Source: Candidatus Jorgensenbacteria bacterium CG23_combo_of_CG06-09_8_20_14_all_54_14 (GTDB lineage: Bacteria > Patescibacteriota > Minisyncoccia > UBA6257 > GWB1-50-10). Taken from it: a DNA stretch of 9,285 nucleotides. The DNA is taken from contig PCRZ01000011.1 of assembly GCA_002772205.1 (NCBI GenBank), positions 14,949 to 24,233 of the forward strand. Direction: 5' to 3'. The notes below the pieces were generated by a model, which did not search any database, had not been told where the DNA came from, and saw nothing but the letters and a program-made list of their open reading frames with translations. Within the stretch, counting starts at the first letter, position 1. Each line of letters opens with the position of its first letter. A program made the position numbers and the translations under genes. Shown piece after piece: positions 1 through 4,562 of the stretch.

Positions 1-431
1 AGTTTATAATAGAAACCCGGGGCACCGGCGTCGCGAACTCTCTTTTCGCGGGTTACTTCCCGAAATTGGATTTCATCCCGGCGAGCGCGCACGGTTCACT
101 CATCGTGCACGAAACGGGCATGACCACCGCGTATGCGCTCCTGCGCGCGCAGGAGCGGGGTGTCATGTTCATCGGTCCCGGCGAGAAGGTGTATGAGGGG
201 CAGGTGGTGGGGCAAAATGCCAAGGCGAACGACATTACGGTGAACGTTTGCAGGCAGAAGCAGCTGACGAACTTCCGGGCCAAGACGGACGCGGTAACCG
301 ACGATCTCATTCCGCCCCGCACACTCTCTCTGGAGCAGGCGCTGGAGTACATCGGCGAGGACGAGCTGGTGGAGGTGACGCCCAAAAGTATCCGCCTGCG
401 TAAGCGGATACTCCGGAACGCACTGCGTTAG
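1..431 (+). CDS. typA: TypA/BipA translational GTPase, 3' part only
   Basis: The last 142 residues of TypA/BipA, a ribosome-associated translational GTPase needed for stress and cold growth and large-subunit assembly; the gene begins before the window (reading frame starts at base 3). Visible hallmarks are 'TRGTGVANSLFAGY', 'GSLIVHETGMTTAYAL', 'AQERGVMFIGPGEKVYEGQ', 'NVCRQKQLTNFRAK' and the C-terminal 'LEQALEYIGEDELVEVTP' followed by 'SIRLRKRIL'. These match the family-specific C-terminal domain, not EF-G or LepA. The TAG stop is at 429-431. A TTG at 66 could start a shorter ORF, but the homology runs upstream to the window edge, so it is internal. The GTPase domain is outside the window. No terminator hairpin follows; there is only a T-rich run near 439-445. 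Confidence 0.96.
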   Translation, partial: FIIETRGTGVANSLFAGYFPKLDFIPASAHGSLIVHETGMTTAYALLRAQERGVMFIGPGEKVYEGQVVGQNAKANDITVNVCRQKQLTNFRAKTDAVTDDLIPPRTLSLEQALEYIGEDELVEVTPKSIRLRKRILRNALR

Positions 432-450
432 CTCCTCCTTTTTTTGCGCT

Positions 451-636
451 ATGGTACTTCCTATAAACCAATCTTCCGGTTTTTATCGCCTCGGCATTGC
501 GCCGAATATACTGGCGGTGCTTGATAAACTCGATTTCACCGTTCCCACCACCATTCAGGAAAAATCTACGCTCCTCGGTCTCCCGATATGGTTCGGCGTG
601 GCTCACTATCCTGAGTTCATCGAAGGACTGTGCTGA
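451..636 (+). pseudogene. DEAD-box RNA helicase, N-terminal remnant (Q motif only)
   Basis: The first ~39 residues read as the N-terminus of a DEAD-box RNA helicase: 'GFYRLGIAPNILAVLDKL' then 'FTVPTTIQEKS', i.e. the upstream aromatic (F11) and the Q motif with Q36. Family members continue with 'IPxxLxGKDxIGxAQTGTGKT' and about 350 more residues. Here homology is lost near base 570, and the frame ends at a TGA (634-636) inside the 47-bp repeat that borders the RM island. No Walker A, DEAD or SAT motif occurs anywhere in the window, so the rest was deleted or lies elsewhere. Bases 609-626 are a copy of a short CTGAG/TCGAAGG element also present at the end of def. It may still make a 61-aa peptide; function is very unlikely. 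Confidence 0.78.
609..626. repeat. CTTCGA-CTCAGG-type short interspersed element, copy 1
   Basis: TCCTGAGTTCATCGAAGG resembles the reverse complement of 5614-5634, which has the same ends (TCCTGAG...TCGAAGG) with three extra bases in the middle. Both copies sit exactly where a protein gene loses homology or stops (helicase remnant here, def there). Elements of the form CTTCGACAAGCTCAGG are common intergenic repeats in many environmental bacterial genomes; assignment to that group rests on recognition only. Confidence 0.5.
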
Positions 637-679
637 CTTATTTGCTCCGACCCTCCAGTCGGAGCACTCATTTTTCTAA
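633..679. repeat. 47-bp direct repeat, left boundary of the RM island
   Basis: Identical, base for base, to 2783-2829 (offset 2150). Inside is a perfect 8-bp stem, GCTCCGAC (644-651) and GTCGGAGC (658-665), with the 6-nt loop CCTCCA, followed on the plus strand by ACTCATTTTTC. That is the shape of a plus-strand intrinsic terminator. This copy supplies the TGA that ends the helicase remnant and, on the other strand, the last three codons and stop of the endonuclease gene. The paired copies bracket all the AT-rich DNA, so they are the likely recombination or insertion boundaries. Confidence 0.9.
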
Positions 680-1297
680 ATTTTCGATTTCTTTTTTTAT
701 TTCCTCAATTACTTCAGGATTATGAATTATCTTATTTTTGCCTTCGGTTATTGAAATAATATAAAATACTTTGCCGCCATATTTTGCGGTAAATTTTTCG
801 TGTGTCTTTTTCTGTTGTTCTCTCTCGTTGATTATCTGCGTAATATATTCATACCCCGCTGGTTTTATTTGAAGACCAATGTATTTATCGTTAATTTTAA
901 TAAAATAATCAACATTATATCCCCTATCCCATTCATCGGGGGCGGGCTCGATTTTAACTCCAAGAATTTTTTCAAGCTGTCCGTAAATTGTTTGAATTTC
1001 TGACTGATAACCGTCGAAGGTTCTGTTTATTACCAAATTGTATATGAAATTTATACAATCTTCTTCGGTAACATTTTCTATTTCGGTTTTACAAACATCG
1101 GTAACCTTAATAAATAAAGTTTTCCCGAGTTGCTCAAGATATTGCTTTGAATAGGCTTTTTCTAAATAAAATTTTTCCCACTCTTTTAGTGTTTTGGGGG
1201 CACATTTTCTTATTAACTCCGCGACGGGACCAACCTTACTTTTCTTAGTTAATCCCCATCTCATATTTGCTTGATTTAATATCCATTCTTTTGCCAT
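668..1297 (-). CDS. MjaI-family type II restriction endonuclease (predicted CTAG specificity)
   Basis: A 209-residue protein recognised as the MjaI restriction endonuclease family: 'EWILNQANMRWGLTKKSKVG' at the N-terminus, 'CAPKTLKEWEKFYL' (32-45), 'TEEDCINFIYNLVINRTFDG' (77-96), and 'TIYGQLEKILGVKIEPAPDE' (103-122). The catalytic PD-(D/E)XK core is probably D130 in 'YNVDYFI' and Q143-x-K145 in 'GLQIKP', a QxK variant. MjaI cuts CTAG; that specificity here is inference by family. Its ATG (1297-1295) lies one base after the methyltransferase TAA, giving a translationally coupled operon with the methylase first, which protects host DNA before the nuclease appears. The last residues L-E-K and the TGA come from the 47-bp repeat, so the gene ends exactly at the island edge. 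Composition is AT-rich, unlike the flanks. The gene looks intact. Confidence 0.88.
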   Translation of the reverse strand: MAKEWILNQANMRWGLTKKSKVGPVAELIRKCAPKTLKEWEKFYLEKAYSKQYLEQLGKTLFIKVTDVCKTEIENVTEEDCINFIYNLVINRTFDGYQSEIQTIYGQLEKILGVKIEPAPDEWDRGYNVDYFIKINDKYIGLQIKPAGYEYITQIINEREQQKKTHEKFTAKYGGKVFYIISITEGKNKIIHNPEVIEEIKKEIENLEK

Positions 1298-1298
1298 A

Positions 1299-2582
1299 TT
1301 ATTGTGTTAAATTTAAAAATTTTAATTTGTACTTATAGTCAATTTTATCATCTACATCTACGAGACCAGCTTTTATTAAATGGGCATTAATAAAAGTTTT
1401 ATTTTGTAAATATAAATAGCATAACAAATTATTGTCGCTGTCGTATTTTAAGTTATCAAATCTAATAAAAACCCTTTGATTTTTTAGTTTGGTTTGTAAA
1501 AATTCTATTGCTTTATCAAGCATTTCCTTTTTTGTCTTAACTCCAATTAACTTAATCATTAAATCGTTATTTAATAAAATTTTTTCTGGGTTTATAACTT
1601 GTTTAACAGAGTATAAATCGACTCTTTCGTTATTTACAGAATCGATTTTTGAACCAAATTTTAATTTTTTGGGATCAATTTTTCTACTAAATTTTATTGA
1701 ATCCTTAAAAATATACGGCAGTTTTAAGATTTCATTTTTAAAATCTGTGGTTTTATTTTTCTGTTCTATAATTTCAAAATTTACGCCCTTAGACAAATCT
1801 TCTTTATCTGCTCCGATTTTTTCTTTTATTATCGGCAAAAAATTCTTATTAATTTCAAAACCAGCGGAGTTGCGGCCTAAATTTTTTGCCGCAAGAGTAG
1901 TTGTACCGCTTCCCAAAAATGGGTCTAAAACCGTGTCGCCCACAAAACTAAACATTTTTATAAGCCGTTTTGGTAATTCTTCTGGATACATAGCTAAATG
2001 CTTATCTTGTTTTGCACCATTAAAATTCCAATGGCCAGTAAAATACTGATTCCATTCTTCTTTGTACATTTTAGATTTTTCTTTTATTTCCCTTGATACT
2101 ATTGGTGCGTCCCCTAACTTTTTGAAAATTAAAATAAATTCGTAATCTAATTTAATTATTCCATTTCTCGGATAAGGAAAACTGCCCATTATGGTTGCTC
2201 CACCGGTAGTATTCATCGTTGTTGTTTTTTGCCAAATCACGGCTCCCATATAATCAAATCCTATGGTCTCGCAAAATTTTATTATTTCAGTACGAATAGG
2301 AATTATTTTATATCGTCCATAATACACAGAACGGGCGAATTGATCTCCGATATTTATACAAAGACGACAACCATCGTTTAAAACTCTAAAACATTCTTTC
2401 CAAACTAAATTGAGATTATTGATATAATCTTCATAGCTATCATCAAAACCAATCTGATCGGAAGTTCCGTAATCTTTTAACTGCCAATATGGTGGCGAAG
2501 TAATAACAAGATGAACGGATTTATTTTGTAATTCCGCCATATTACGTGAATCGCCAATTATAATTTTGTGATTAGTTTTCAT
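1299..2582 (-). CDS. DNA (N4-cytosine-type) methyltransferase with C-terminal SNase-like domain
   Basis: A 427-residue type II modification methylase partnering the endonuclease just downstream. Motif IV 'TSPPYW' (28-33) precedes motif I 'DPFLGSGTT' (220-228), the permuted beta-class order; SPPY is typical of N4-cytosine enzymes, so m4C in CTAG is the likely product (inference). Further conserved parts are 'QIGFDDSYEDYINNL' (43-57), 'GDQFAR' (79-84), 'GAVIWQK' (113-119) and 'YEFILIFKK' (147-155). Residues ~325-425 resemble a staphylococcal-nuclease OB-fold ('IKLIGVKTKKE', 'KYDSDNNLLCYLYLQNKTF', 'NAHLIKAGLV'), but all three SNase catalytic positions look replaced (Arg to Lys, Glu to Lys, Arg to Asn). 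It is therefore probably a non-catalytic DNA-contact or target-recognition module. The start chosen is ATG 2582-2580; no good SD is adjacent, but a GAGG and a two-codon ORF lie upstream. AT-rich and horizontally acquired. Confidence 0.9.
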   Translation of the reverse strand: MKTNHKIIIGDSRNMAELQNKSVHLVITSPPYWQLKDYGTSDQIGFDDSYEDYINNLNLVWKECFRVLNDGCRLCINIGDQFARSVYYGRYKIIPIRTEIIKFCETIGFDYMGAVIWQKTTTMNTTGGATIMGSFPYPRNGIIKLDYEFILIFKKLGDAPIVSREIKEKSKMYKEEWNQYFTGHWNFNGAKQDKHLAMYPEELPKRLIKMFSFVGDTVLDPFLGSGTTTLAAKNLGRNSAGFEINKNFLPIIKEKIGADKEDLSKGVNFEIIEQKNKTTDFKNEILKLPYIFKDSIKFSRKIDPKKLKFGSKIDSVNNERVDLYSVKQVINPEKILLNNDLMIKLIGVKTKKEMLDKAIEFLQTKLKNQRVFIRFDNLKYDSDNNLLCYLYLQNKTFINAHLIKAGLVDVDDKIDYKYKLKFLNLTQ

Positions 2583-2588
2583 ACTTTT

Positions 2589-2606
2589 TTATTTCATTAA
2601 ATCCTC
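2589..2606 (-). promoter_or_regulatory. Shine-Dalgarno plus two-codon minicistron before the methyltransferase
   Basis: On the minus strand a GAGG (2606-2603) sits five bases before ATG-AAA-TAA (2597-2589), six bases upstream of the methyltransferase ATG and in the same frame. It is the best SD visible in the island and it points at the minicistron, not at the annotated start. Either ribosomes terminate and restart on the methylase (coupling), or the TAA is a mutation that cut five residues from an older N-terminus. Reading is direct; function is inference. Confidence 0.4.
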
Positions 2607-2617
2607 TAAACCAACGT

Positions 2618-2779
2618 CTAACGCTTTAGTGACCACGATAGTGGTCCTTTGACAGTTTTAGGACACTGGGGCAGGTTTTTTTGGACAGTATCAATAGTCG
2701 GACTCTGTATCCCGCCCGATTCAATTTTAATAATGGTAGCATGAGACCTTCCCAATTTGTAGTCCCGCTTTCCCAACGC
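2618..2779 (-). pseudogene. XRE/Cro-CI-type helix-turn-helix regulator fragment
   Basis: An open minus-strand frame of 53 codons. Residues 8-34 read 'KLGRSHATIIKIESGG' then 'IQSPTIDTVQK', which is the recognition helix and following helix of an XRE/HTH_3 domain (compare the common pattern LGxSxxTIxxIExGxxxPxxxTLxKIA). The N-terminal helices are missing: 'ALGKRDY' joins directly to 'KLGRSH', no ATG is present, and a TGA precedes the frame at 2782-2780. After VQK the expected 'IAKAL' is replaced by unrelated sequence following a run of seven A/T, consistent with a frameshift or junction; the stop is TAG at 2620-2618. It lies just upstream of the methyltransferase on the same strand, where controller (C) proteins of RM systems usually sit, so a dead C-protein or antitoxin-like regulator is plausible. 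Confidence 0.6.
2631..2646. promoter_or_regulatory. Inverted repeat upstream of the RM operon, possible operator
   Basis: GACCAC-GATA-GTGGTC is a perfect 6-bp dyad with a 4-nt centre, about 50 bases upstream of the methyltransferase start and overlapping the end of the XRE remnant. It could be a regulator operator, a transcript hairpin in the RM leader, or the end of a lost mobile element. No convincing -35/-10 pair was found beside it. Confidence 0.35.
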
Positions 2780-2782
2780 TCA

Positions 2783-2829
2783 CTGACTTATTTGCTCCGA
2801 CCCTCCAGTCGGAGCACTCATTTTTCTAA
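2783..2829. repeat. 47-bp direct repeat, right boundary of the RM island
   Basis: Exact copy of 633-679, with the same terminator-like hairpin (2794-2801 pairing with 2808-2815) and the same T-run. Its right end continues into a second near-perfect inverted repeat with host-side sequence (2841-2859), which the left copy does not have. That suggests this is the older resident copy and that the left one arose with, or was carried by, the island. Confidence 0.9.
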
Positions 2830-2859
2830 GCTCGTTCCCCGCTAAGAAAAATTGAGTGC
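2814..2859. terminator. Foldback at the right island edge, possible bidirectional terminator
   Basis: The left arm 2814-2831 (GCACTCATTTTTCTAAGC) pairs with the right arm 2841-2859 (GCTAAGAAAAATTGAGTGC), with two single-base bulges and a 9-nt loop. It begins right where the GCTCCGAC hairpin ends and shares its last bases, so the two stems compete at their border. It has A/T tracts on both sides of the loop and could stop transcripts arriving from the tRNA/GIY-YIG side. Confidence 0.45.
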
Positions 2860-2918
2860 GGATGCGCCTCTGGCGCAGAACCTAGTCGATTCCGTCCAAA
2901 GCTGCGGGGCAGGGATTC
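2860..2918. repeat. 59-bp repeat holding a duplicated tRNA-Gln 3' end, copy 1
   Basis: Identical to 2962-3020 at an offset of 102 bp. The last 17 bases (2902-2918) duplicate the 3' end of tRNA-Gln as far as the T-loop; the rest duplicates the tRNA 3' flank, including the hairpin TGCGCC-TCT-GGCGCA and a CTAG. With the DNA between, it forms a 1.6-copy tandem repeat of a 102-bp unit. Duplication of a tRNA 3' end is what site-specific integration at tRNA genes produces, but here no integrase lies between the copies. Confidence 0.85.
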
Positions 2919-2979
2919 TCCGCCAAAGGCCTCGCCTGAGGCGAGTGCGTCCTCTGGAGCAGGATGCGCCTCTGGCGCA
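2913..2979. repeat. 67-bp hairpin-array repeat, copy 1
   Basis: Matches 3333-3399 (offset 420) with two substitutions (2925, 2976). It is a run of small stems with 3-nt loops: TCCGCC-AAA-GGC, CTCGCC-TGA-GGCGAG, TGCGTCC-TCT-GGAGCA and TGCGCC-TCT-GGCGCA. The same unit type reappears at 7386-7468. It is fused at its left end to tRNA-Gln 3' sequence. Confidence 0.85.
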
Positions 2980-3020
2980 GAACCTAGTCGATTCCGTCCA
3001 AAGCTGCGGGGCAGGGATTC
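2962..3020. repeat. 59-bp repeat, copy 2 (overlaps the functional tRNA-Gln 3' end)
   Basis: Second copy of 2860-2918. Bases 3004-3020 are the 3' end of the complete tRNA-Gln; the remainder is its downstream flank on the minus strand. The TAG stop of the GIY-YIG reading frame (2986-2984) lies within it. Confidence 0.85.
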
Positions 3021-3319
3021 GAACCCCGATACCGGCGTCCAGAGCGCCGTGTCCTACCTTTAGACGACCCCGCAGCTTTGGAGAGAATCTCTTTTAAATA
3101 TTTTCTACCCTGCCCCGATTTTAAAAATTTTTCACGTTGAGTTGCTTGACTCCGGGTAGGATAGGCTTCTTTGTAGATTAAGACCCAAGGCATCCGACCT
3201 TTAGTATATCTAACCTTTCCTCTGTTATGTTCATTTTCCAGCCTTTGTTCTGGATTTTCAGAATTACCAACATAAAGGCTACCATACGATAAGCTTTGTA
3301 AGACATACACGTAAAACAT
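2984..3319 (-). CDS. Small GIY-YIG endonuclease-domain protein reading into tRNA-Gln
   Basis: From ATG 3319 the protein begins 'MFYVYVLQS', then 'GSLYVGNSENPEQRLENEHN', 'KVRYTKGRMPWVLIYKEAY' and 'QREKFLKSGQGRKYLKEIL', the whole layout of a single-domain GIY-YIG (UPF0213/YhbQ-like) nuclease of ~80 residues. The 'GIY' is 'VYV' and 'YIG' is 'YVG'; Y3/Y5, R24 and the E of 'YKEAY' or 'QREK' are the likely active-site residues. The frame does not stop at the domain end. It runs on for ~30 codons through tRNA-Gln (tail 'AAGSSKGRTRRSGRRYRGSN') to a TAG at 2986-2984, giving 111 residues. A longer frame opens upstream to 3463, but that part translates repeat and tRNA fragments, so it is rejected. Such proteins are often linked to tRNA loci in CPR genomes (recollection). 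Role unknown: repair, or a tRNA-targeting selfish gene. Confidence 0.75.
   Translation of the reverse strand: MFYVYVLQSLSYGSLYVGNSENPEQRLENEHNRGKVRYTKGRMPWVLIYKEAYPTRSQATQREKFLKSGQGRKYLKEILSKAAGSSKGRTRRSGRRYRGSNPCPAALDGID
3004..3074 (-). tRNA. tRNA-Gln (anticodon CTG)
   Basis: A complete 71-nt cloverleaf on the minus strand. Acceptor TGCGGGG (3074-3068) pairs with CCCCGCA (3011-3005), then discriminator G (3004). D-arm GTC...GAC with GG in the loop. Anticodon stem CGGCG/CGCCG with loop CTCTGGA, giving anticodon CTG for codon CAG. A 4-nt variable loop, and T-arm CGGGG-TTCGAAT-CCCTG with one G-T pair. CCA is not encoded. The U1-A72 pair fits a glutamine tRNA. The gene lies inside the tail of the GIY-YIG reading frame on the same strand, and its 3' 17 bases are duplicated at 2902-2918. 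Confidence 0.95.
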
Positions 3320-3332
3320 AACTCTTGGGCTT

Positions 3333-3399
3333 GGATTCTCCGCCGAAGGCCTCGCCTGAGGCGAGTGCGTCCTCTGGAGCAGGATGCGCCTCTGGTGCA
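3333..3399. repeat. 67-bp hairpin-array repeat, copy 2
   Basis: Second copy of 2913-2979, with the stems TCCGCC/GGC, CTCGCC/GGCGAG, TGCGTCC/GGAGCA and TGCGCC/GGTGCA. On its right it cuts into the anticodon loop of a tRNA 5' half. On its left it ends in the same GGATTC (T-loop-like GAATCC on the minus strand) as copy 1, but the acceptor that follows there is not recognisable here. Confidence 0.85.
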
Positions 3400-3434
3400 A
3401 GAGCCCGGCGTGCAACCAATTACACCACCCCGCA
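3398..3434 (-). pseudogene. tRNA 5' half, interrupted at the anticodon loop
   Basis: Minus strand: acceptor strand TGCGGGG (3434-3428), TG, D-arm GTGT-AATTGGTT-GCAC, then G, the 5' anticodon stem CCGGG and loop start CTCTTG. The 3' anticodon stem (CCCGG), T-arm and acceptor partner are absent because the hairpin-array repeat begins here. Read by position the anticodon would be CTT (Lys), while the U1 acceptor looks Gln-like, so identity is uncertain. It cannot form a mature tRNA. Confidence 0.6.
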
Positions 3435-3555
3435 AAACAAGATGATGGTACCACCACAGCCATACTTTTTCAAATAATACACTTGCTCCTTCTCATTCTC
3501 GTATTCTTAAGAATATAAGAATAAAAATGCACACCGACTAATACATAATACAAGG

Positions 3556-3577
3556 GTGCTATAATTAATTATAGCAC
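3556..3577. repeat. 22-bp perfect palindrome
   Basis: The half-site GTGCTATAATT (3556-3566) is followed directly by its reverse complement with no spacer. It contains TATAAT on both strands, so it could act as a two-way promoter core or operator. A shorter palindrome, TATTCTTAAGAATA (3502-3515), lies about 40 bp to the left. Confidence 0.6.
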
Positions 3578-3649
3578 TCCATCCTTTCCTCAAAATGAAC
3601 TGCCATGCCCTCGCAGGCGTAGTTTTCTCTTAGCATATAAAAAGTTTAG

Positions 3650-3683
3650 TATCTCCCATTGGACGGCCGTCCAATGGGAGATA
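3650..3683 (-). terminator. 34-bp perfect palindrome after fmt, probable terminator
   Basis: The arms TATCTCCCATTGGACGG (3650-3666) and 3667-3683 are exact reverse complements, centred on ACGGCCGT. On the minus strand it starts 46 bases after the fmt stop, and the 3' side continues into CTAAACTTTTTATA, so a stem of ~15 bp followed by a U-rich run is expected. A factor-independent terminator for fmt is the simplest reading; the T-run is 8 bases past the stem, so it is not ideal. Confidence 0.5.
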
Positions 3684-3728
3684 GACACTAAGCCTAAGAA
3701 GATGGAATAAATTCACCGTTGCCCTGCG

Positions 3729-4562
3729 TTAAAACAGCGTCTGCGGTTTTTTGCCTTCGTACTGCACGGTGCGGAGGCGGAGCGCGCCGTCGCGGATCTC
3801 GGCGTCCAGAATTTTCATCCGTTTTCCATCCTTCATCGTGTACACCCCCGGTTCAGGATTTAGGGCAAGTACTTTCCTCATCACGCGTCTCGGGTCGTCT
3901 TTTTCCAAGTCCACAAAACCGTCTGTGGTGGCGAATTTCTTGGTGAACGTGGCGAGGGTCTCGTCCTGCGGTCGGGGCGTGATCATTCCTTCTGCGAAGC
4001 GGGGAATGGTTTCAATGAGGAGTTCCGCGGAGAGCGCCGCGAGCTCCCGCATGAGCGTTTCATACCCCGTCGTATCGGGCACGTAGTCGGGGAGTGCGGT
4101 TTGGGCGAGGATGTGGCCGTGGTCAATCTGCTCGTCCAGCACAAAGAGCGTGGTGCCAACCTCCGCGTCGCCCTCCAGAATGGCGGTTTGGATGGGGGTG
4201 GAGCCGCGCAGGCGGGGGAGGAGGGAGGGGTGAACACCAACAGTCCCGAGGCGTGGGATGGAGAGGATTTCCGACGGGAGAATTCTCGCATAGGCGGCCA
4301 CGACGAAGAAATCACAAGCGGCGTCCTGGAGCGCGGCACGGATCTCCAGCGGGTGCTCCGGCTGGAGGAGCGTGATTTGCTCGCGGGTATCCTCGCTTTG
4401 TTCCAAAATGCTCTGCTTCACCGGCGGGGGCGTGACCACGCGCTTGCGGCCCACGGGGCGGTCGGGATTGCACACGACGATTGCGGGCAGAAAACCGGCG
4501 CCGATGAGCTTCTCCAAAACGACGGCGGCGAATTCCGGCGTCCCCCAGAAGGCGTATTTCAT
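3729..4562 (-). CDS. fmt: Methionyl-tRNA formyltransferase
   Basis: Transfers a formyl group from 10-formyl-tetrahydrofolate to Met-tRNA(fMet) for bacterial initiation. 277 residues (E. coli 315), compact but with both domains: N-terminal formyltransferase fold from 'MKYAFWGTPEFAAVVLEKL' (1-19), 'NPDRPVGRKR' (32-41), 'PPVKQ' (46-50), signature 'VGVHPSLLPRLRGSTPIQ' (108-125), 'LDEQIDHGHIL' (142-152), and a shortened C-terminal tRNA-binding domain beginning near 205, with 'NPEPGVYT' (235-242). Of the catalytic triad Asn-His-Asp (E. coli N108, H110, D146), His111 and Asp147 are present, but the Asn position is Gly109 ('TVGVH' instead of 'INVH'). ATG at 4562-4560 is preceded by an AT-rich divergent spacer without SD. 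TAA at 3731-3729. Paired functionally with def on the other strand. Confidence 0.95.
   Translation of the reverse strand: MKYAFWGTPEFAAVVLEKLIGAGFLPAIVVCNPDRPVGRKRVVTPPPVKQSILEQSEDTREQITLLQPEHPLEIRAALQDAACDFFVVAAYARILPSEILSIPRLGTVGVHPSLLPRLRGSTPIQTAILEGDAEVGTTLFVLDEQIDHGHILAQTALPDYVPDTTGYETLMRELAALSAELLIETIPRFAEGMITPRPQDETLATFTKKFATTDGFVDLEKDDPRRVMRKVLALNPEPGVYTMKDGKRMKILDAEIRDGALRLRTVQYEGKKPQTLF

Larger units (their letters stand above)
3435..3728. other. Gene-free spacer with three different palindromes
   Basis: No ORF here has recognisable family sequence. The DNA holds an upstream stretch of the GIY-YIG frame (to 3463, judged non-coding), an AT-rich segment (3480-3600), and perfect palindromes at 3502-3515, 3556-3577 and 3650-3683. 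The first and second lie in A/T-rich DNA that could hold promoters, but no clear -35/-10 pair was found. Confidence 0.6.

Noticed and set aside
1..20. TTTATAAT as a promoter at the window start
   Set aside because: It lies within the typA coding frame (F-I-I-E-T) where homology is continuous.
2600..2700. Insertion-sequence end upstream of the methyltransferase
   Set aside because: GTCCTTTGACAGTTTTAGGAC-like DNA recalls IS ends, but there is no matching terminal repeat, target duplication or transposase fragment.
2852..3097. Plus-strand ORF of 81 aa
   Set aside because: It translates the duplicated repeat and the antisense of tRNA-Gln; its internal repeated peptide mirrors the 102-bp DNA repeat.
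3320..3463. N-terminal extension of the GIY-YIG frame
   Set aside because: These 48 codons cross the 67-bp repeat and the broken tRNA; family homology starts at MFYVYV.
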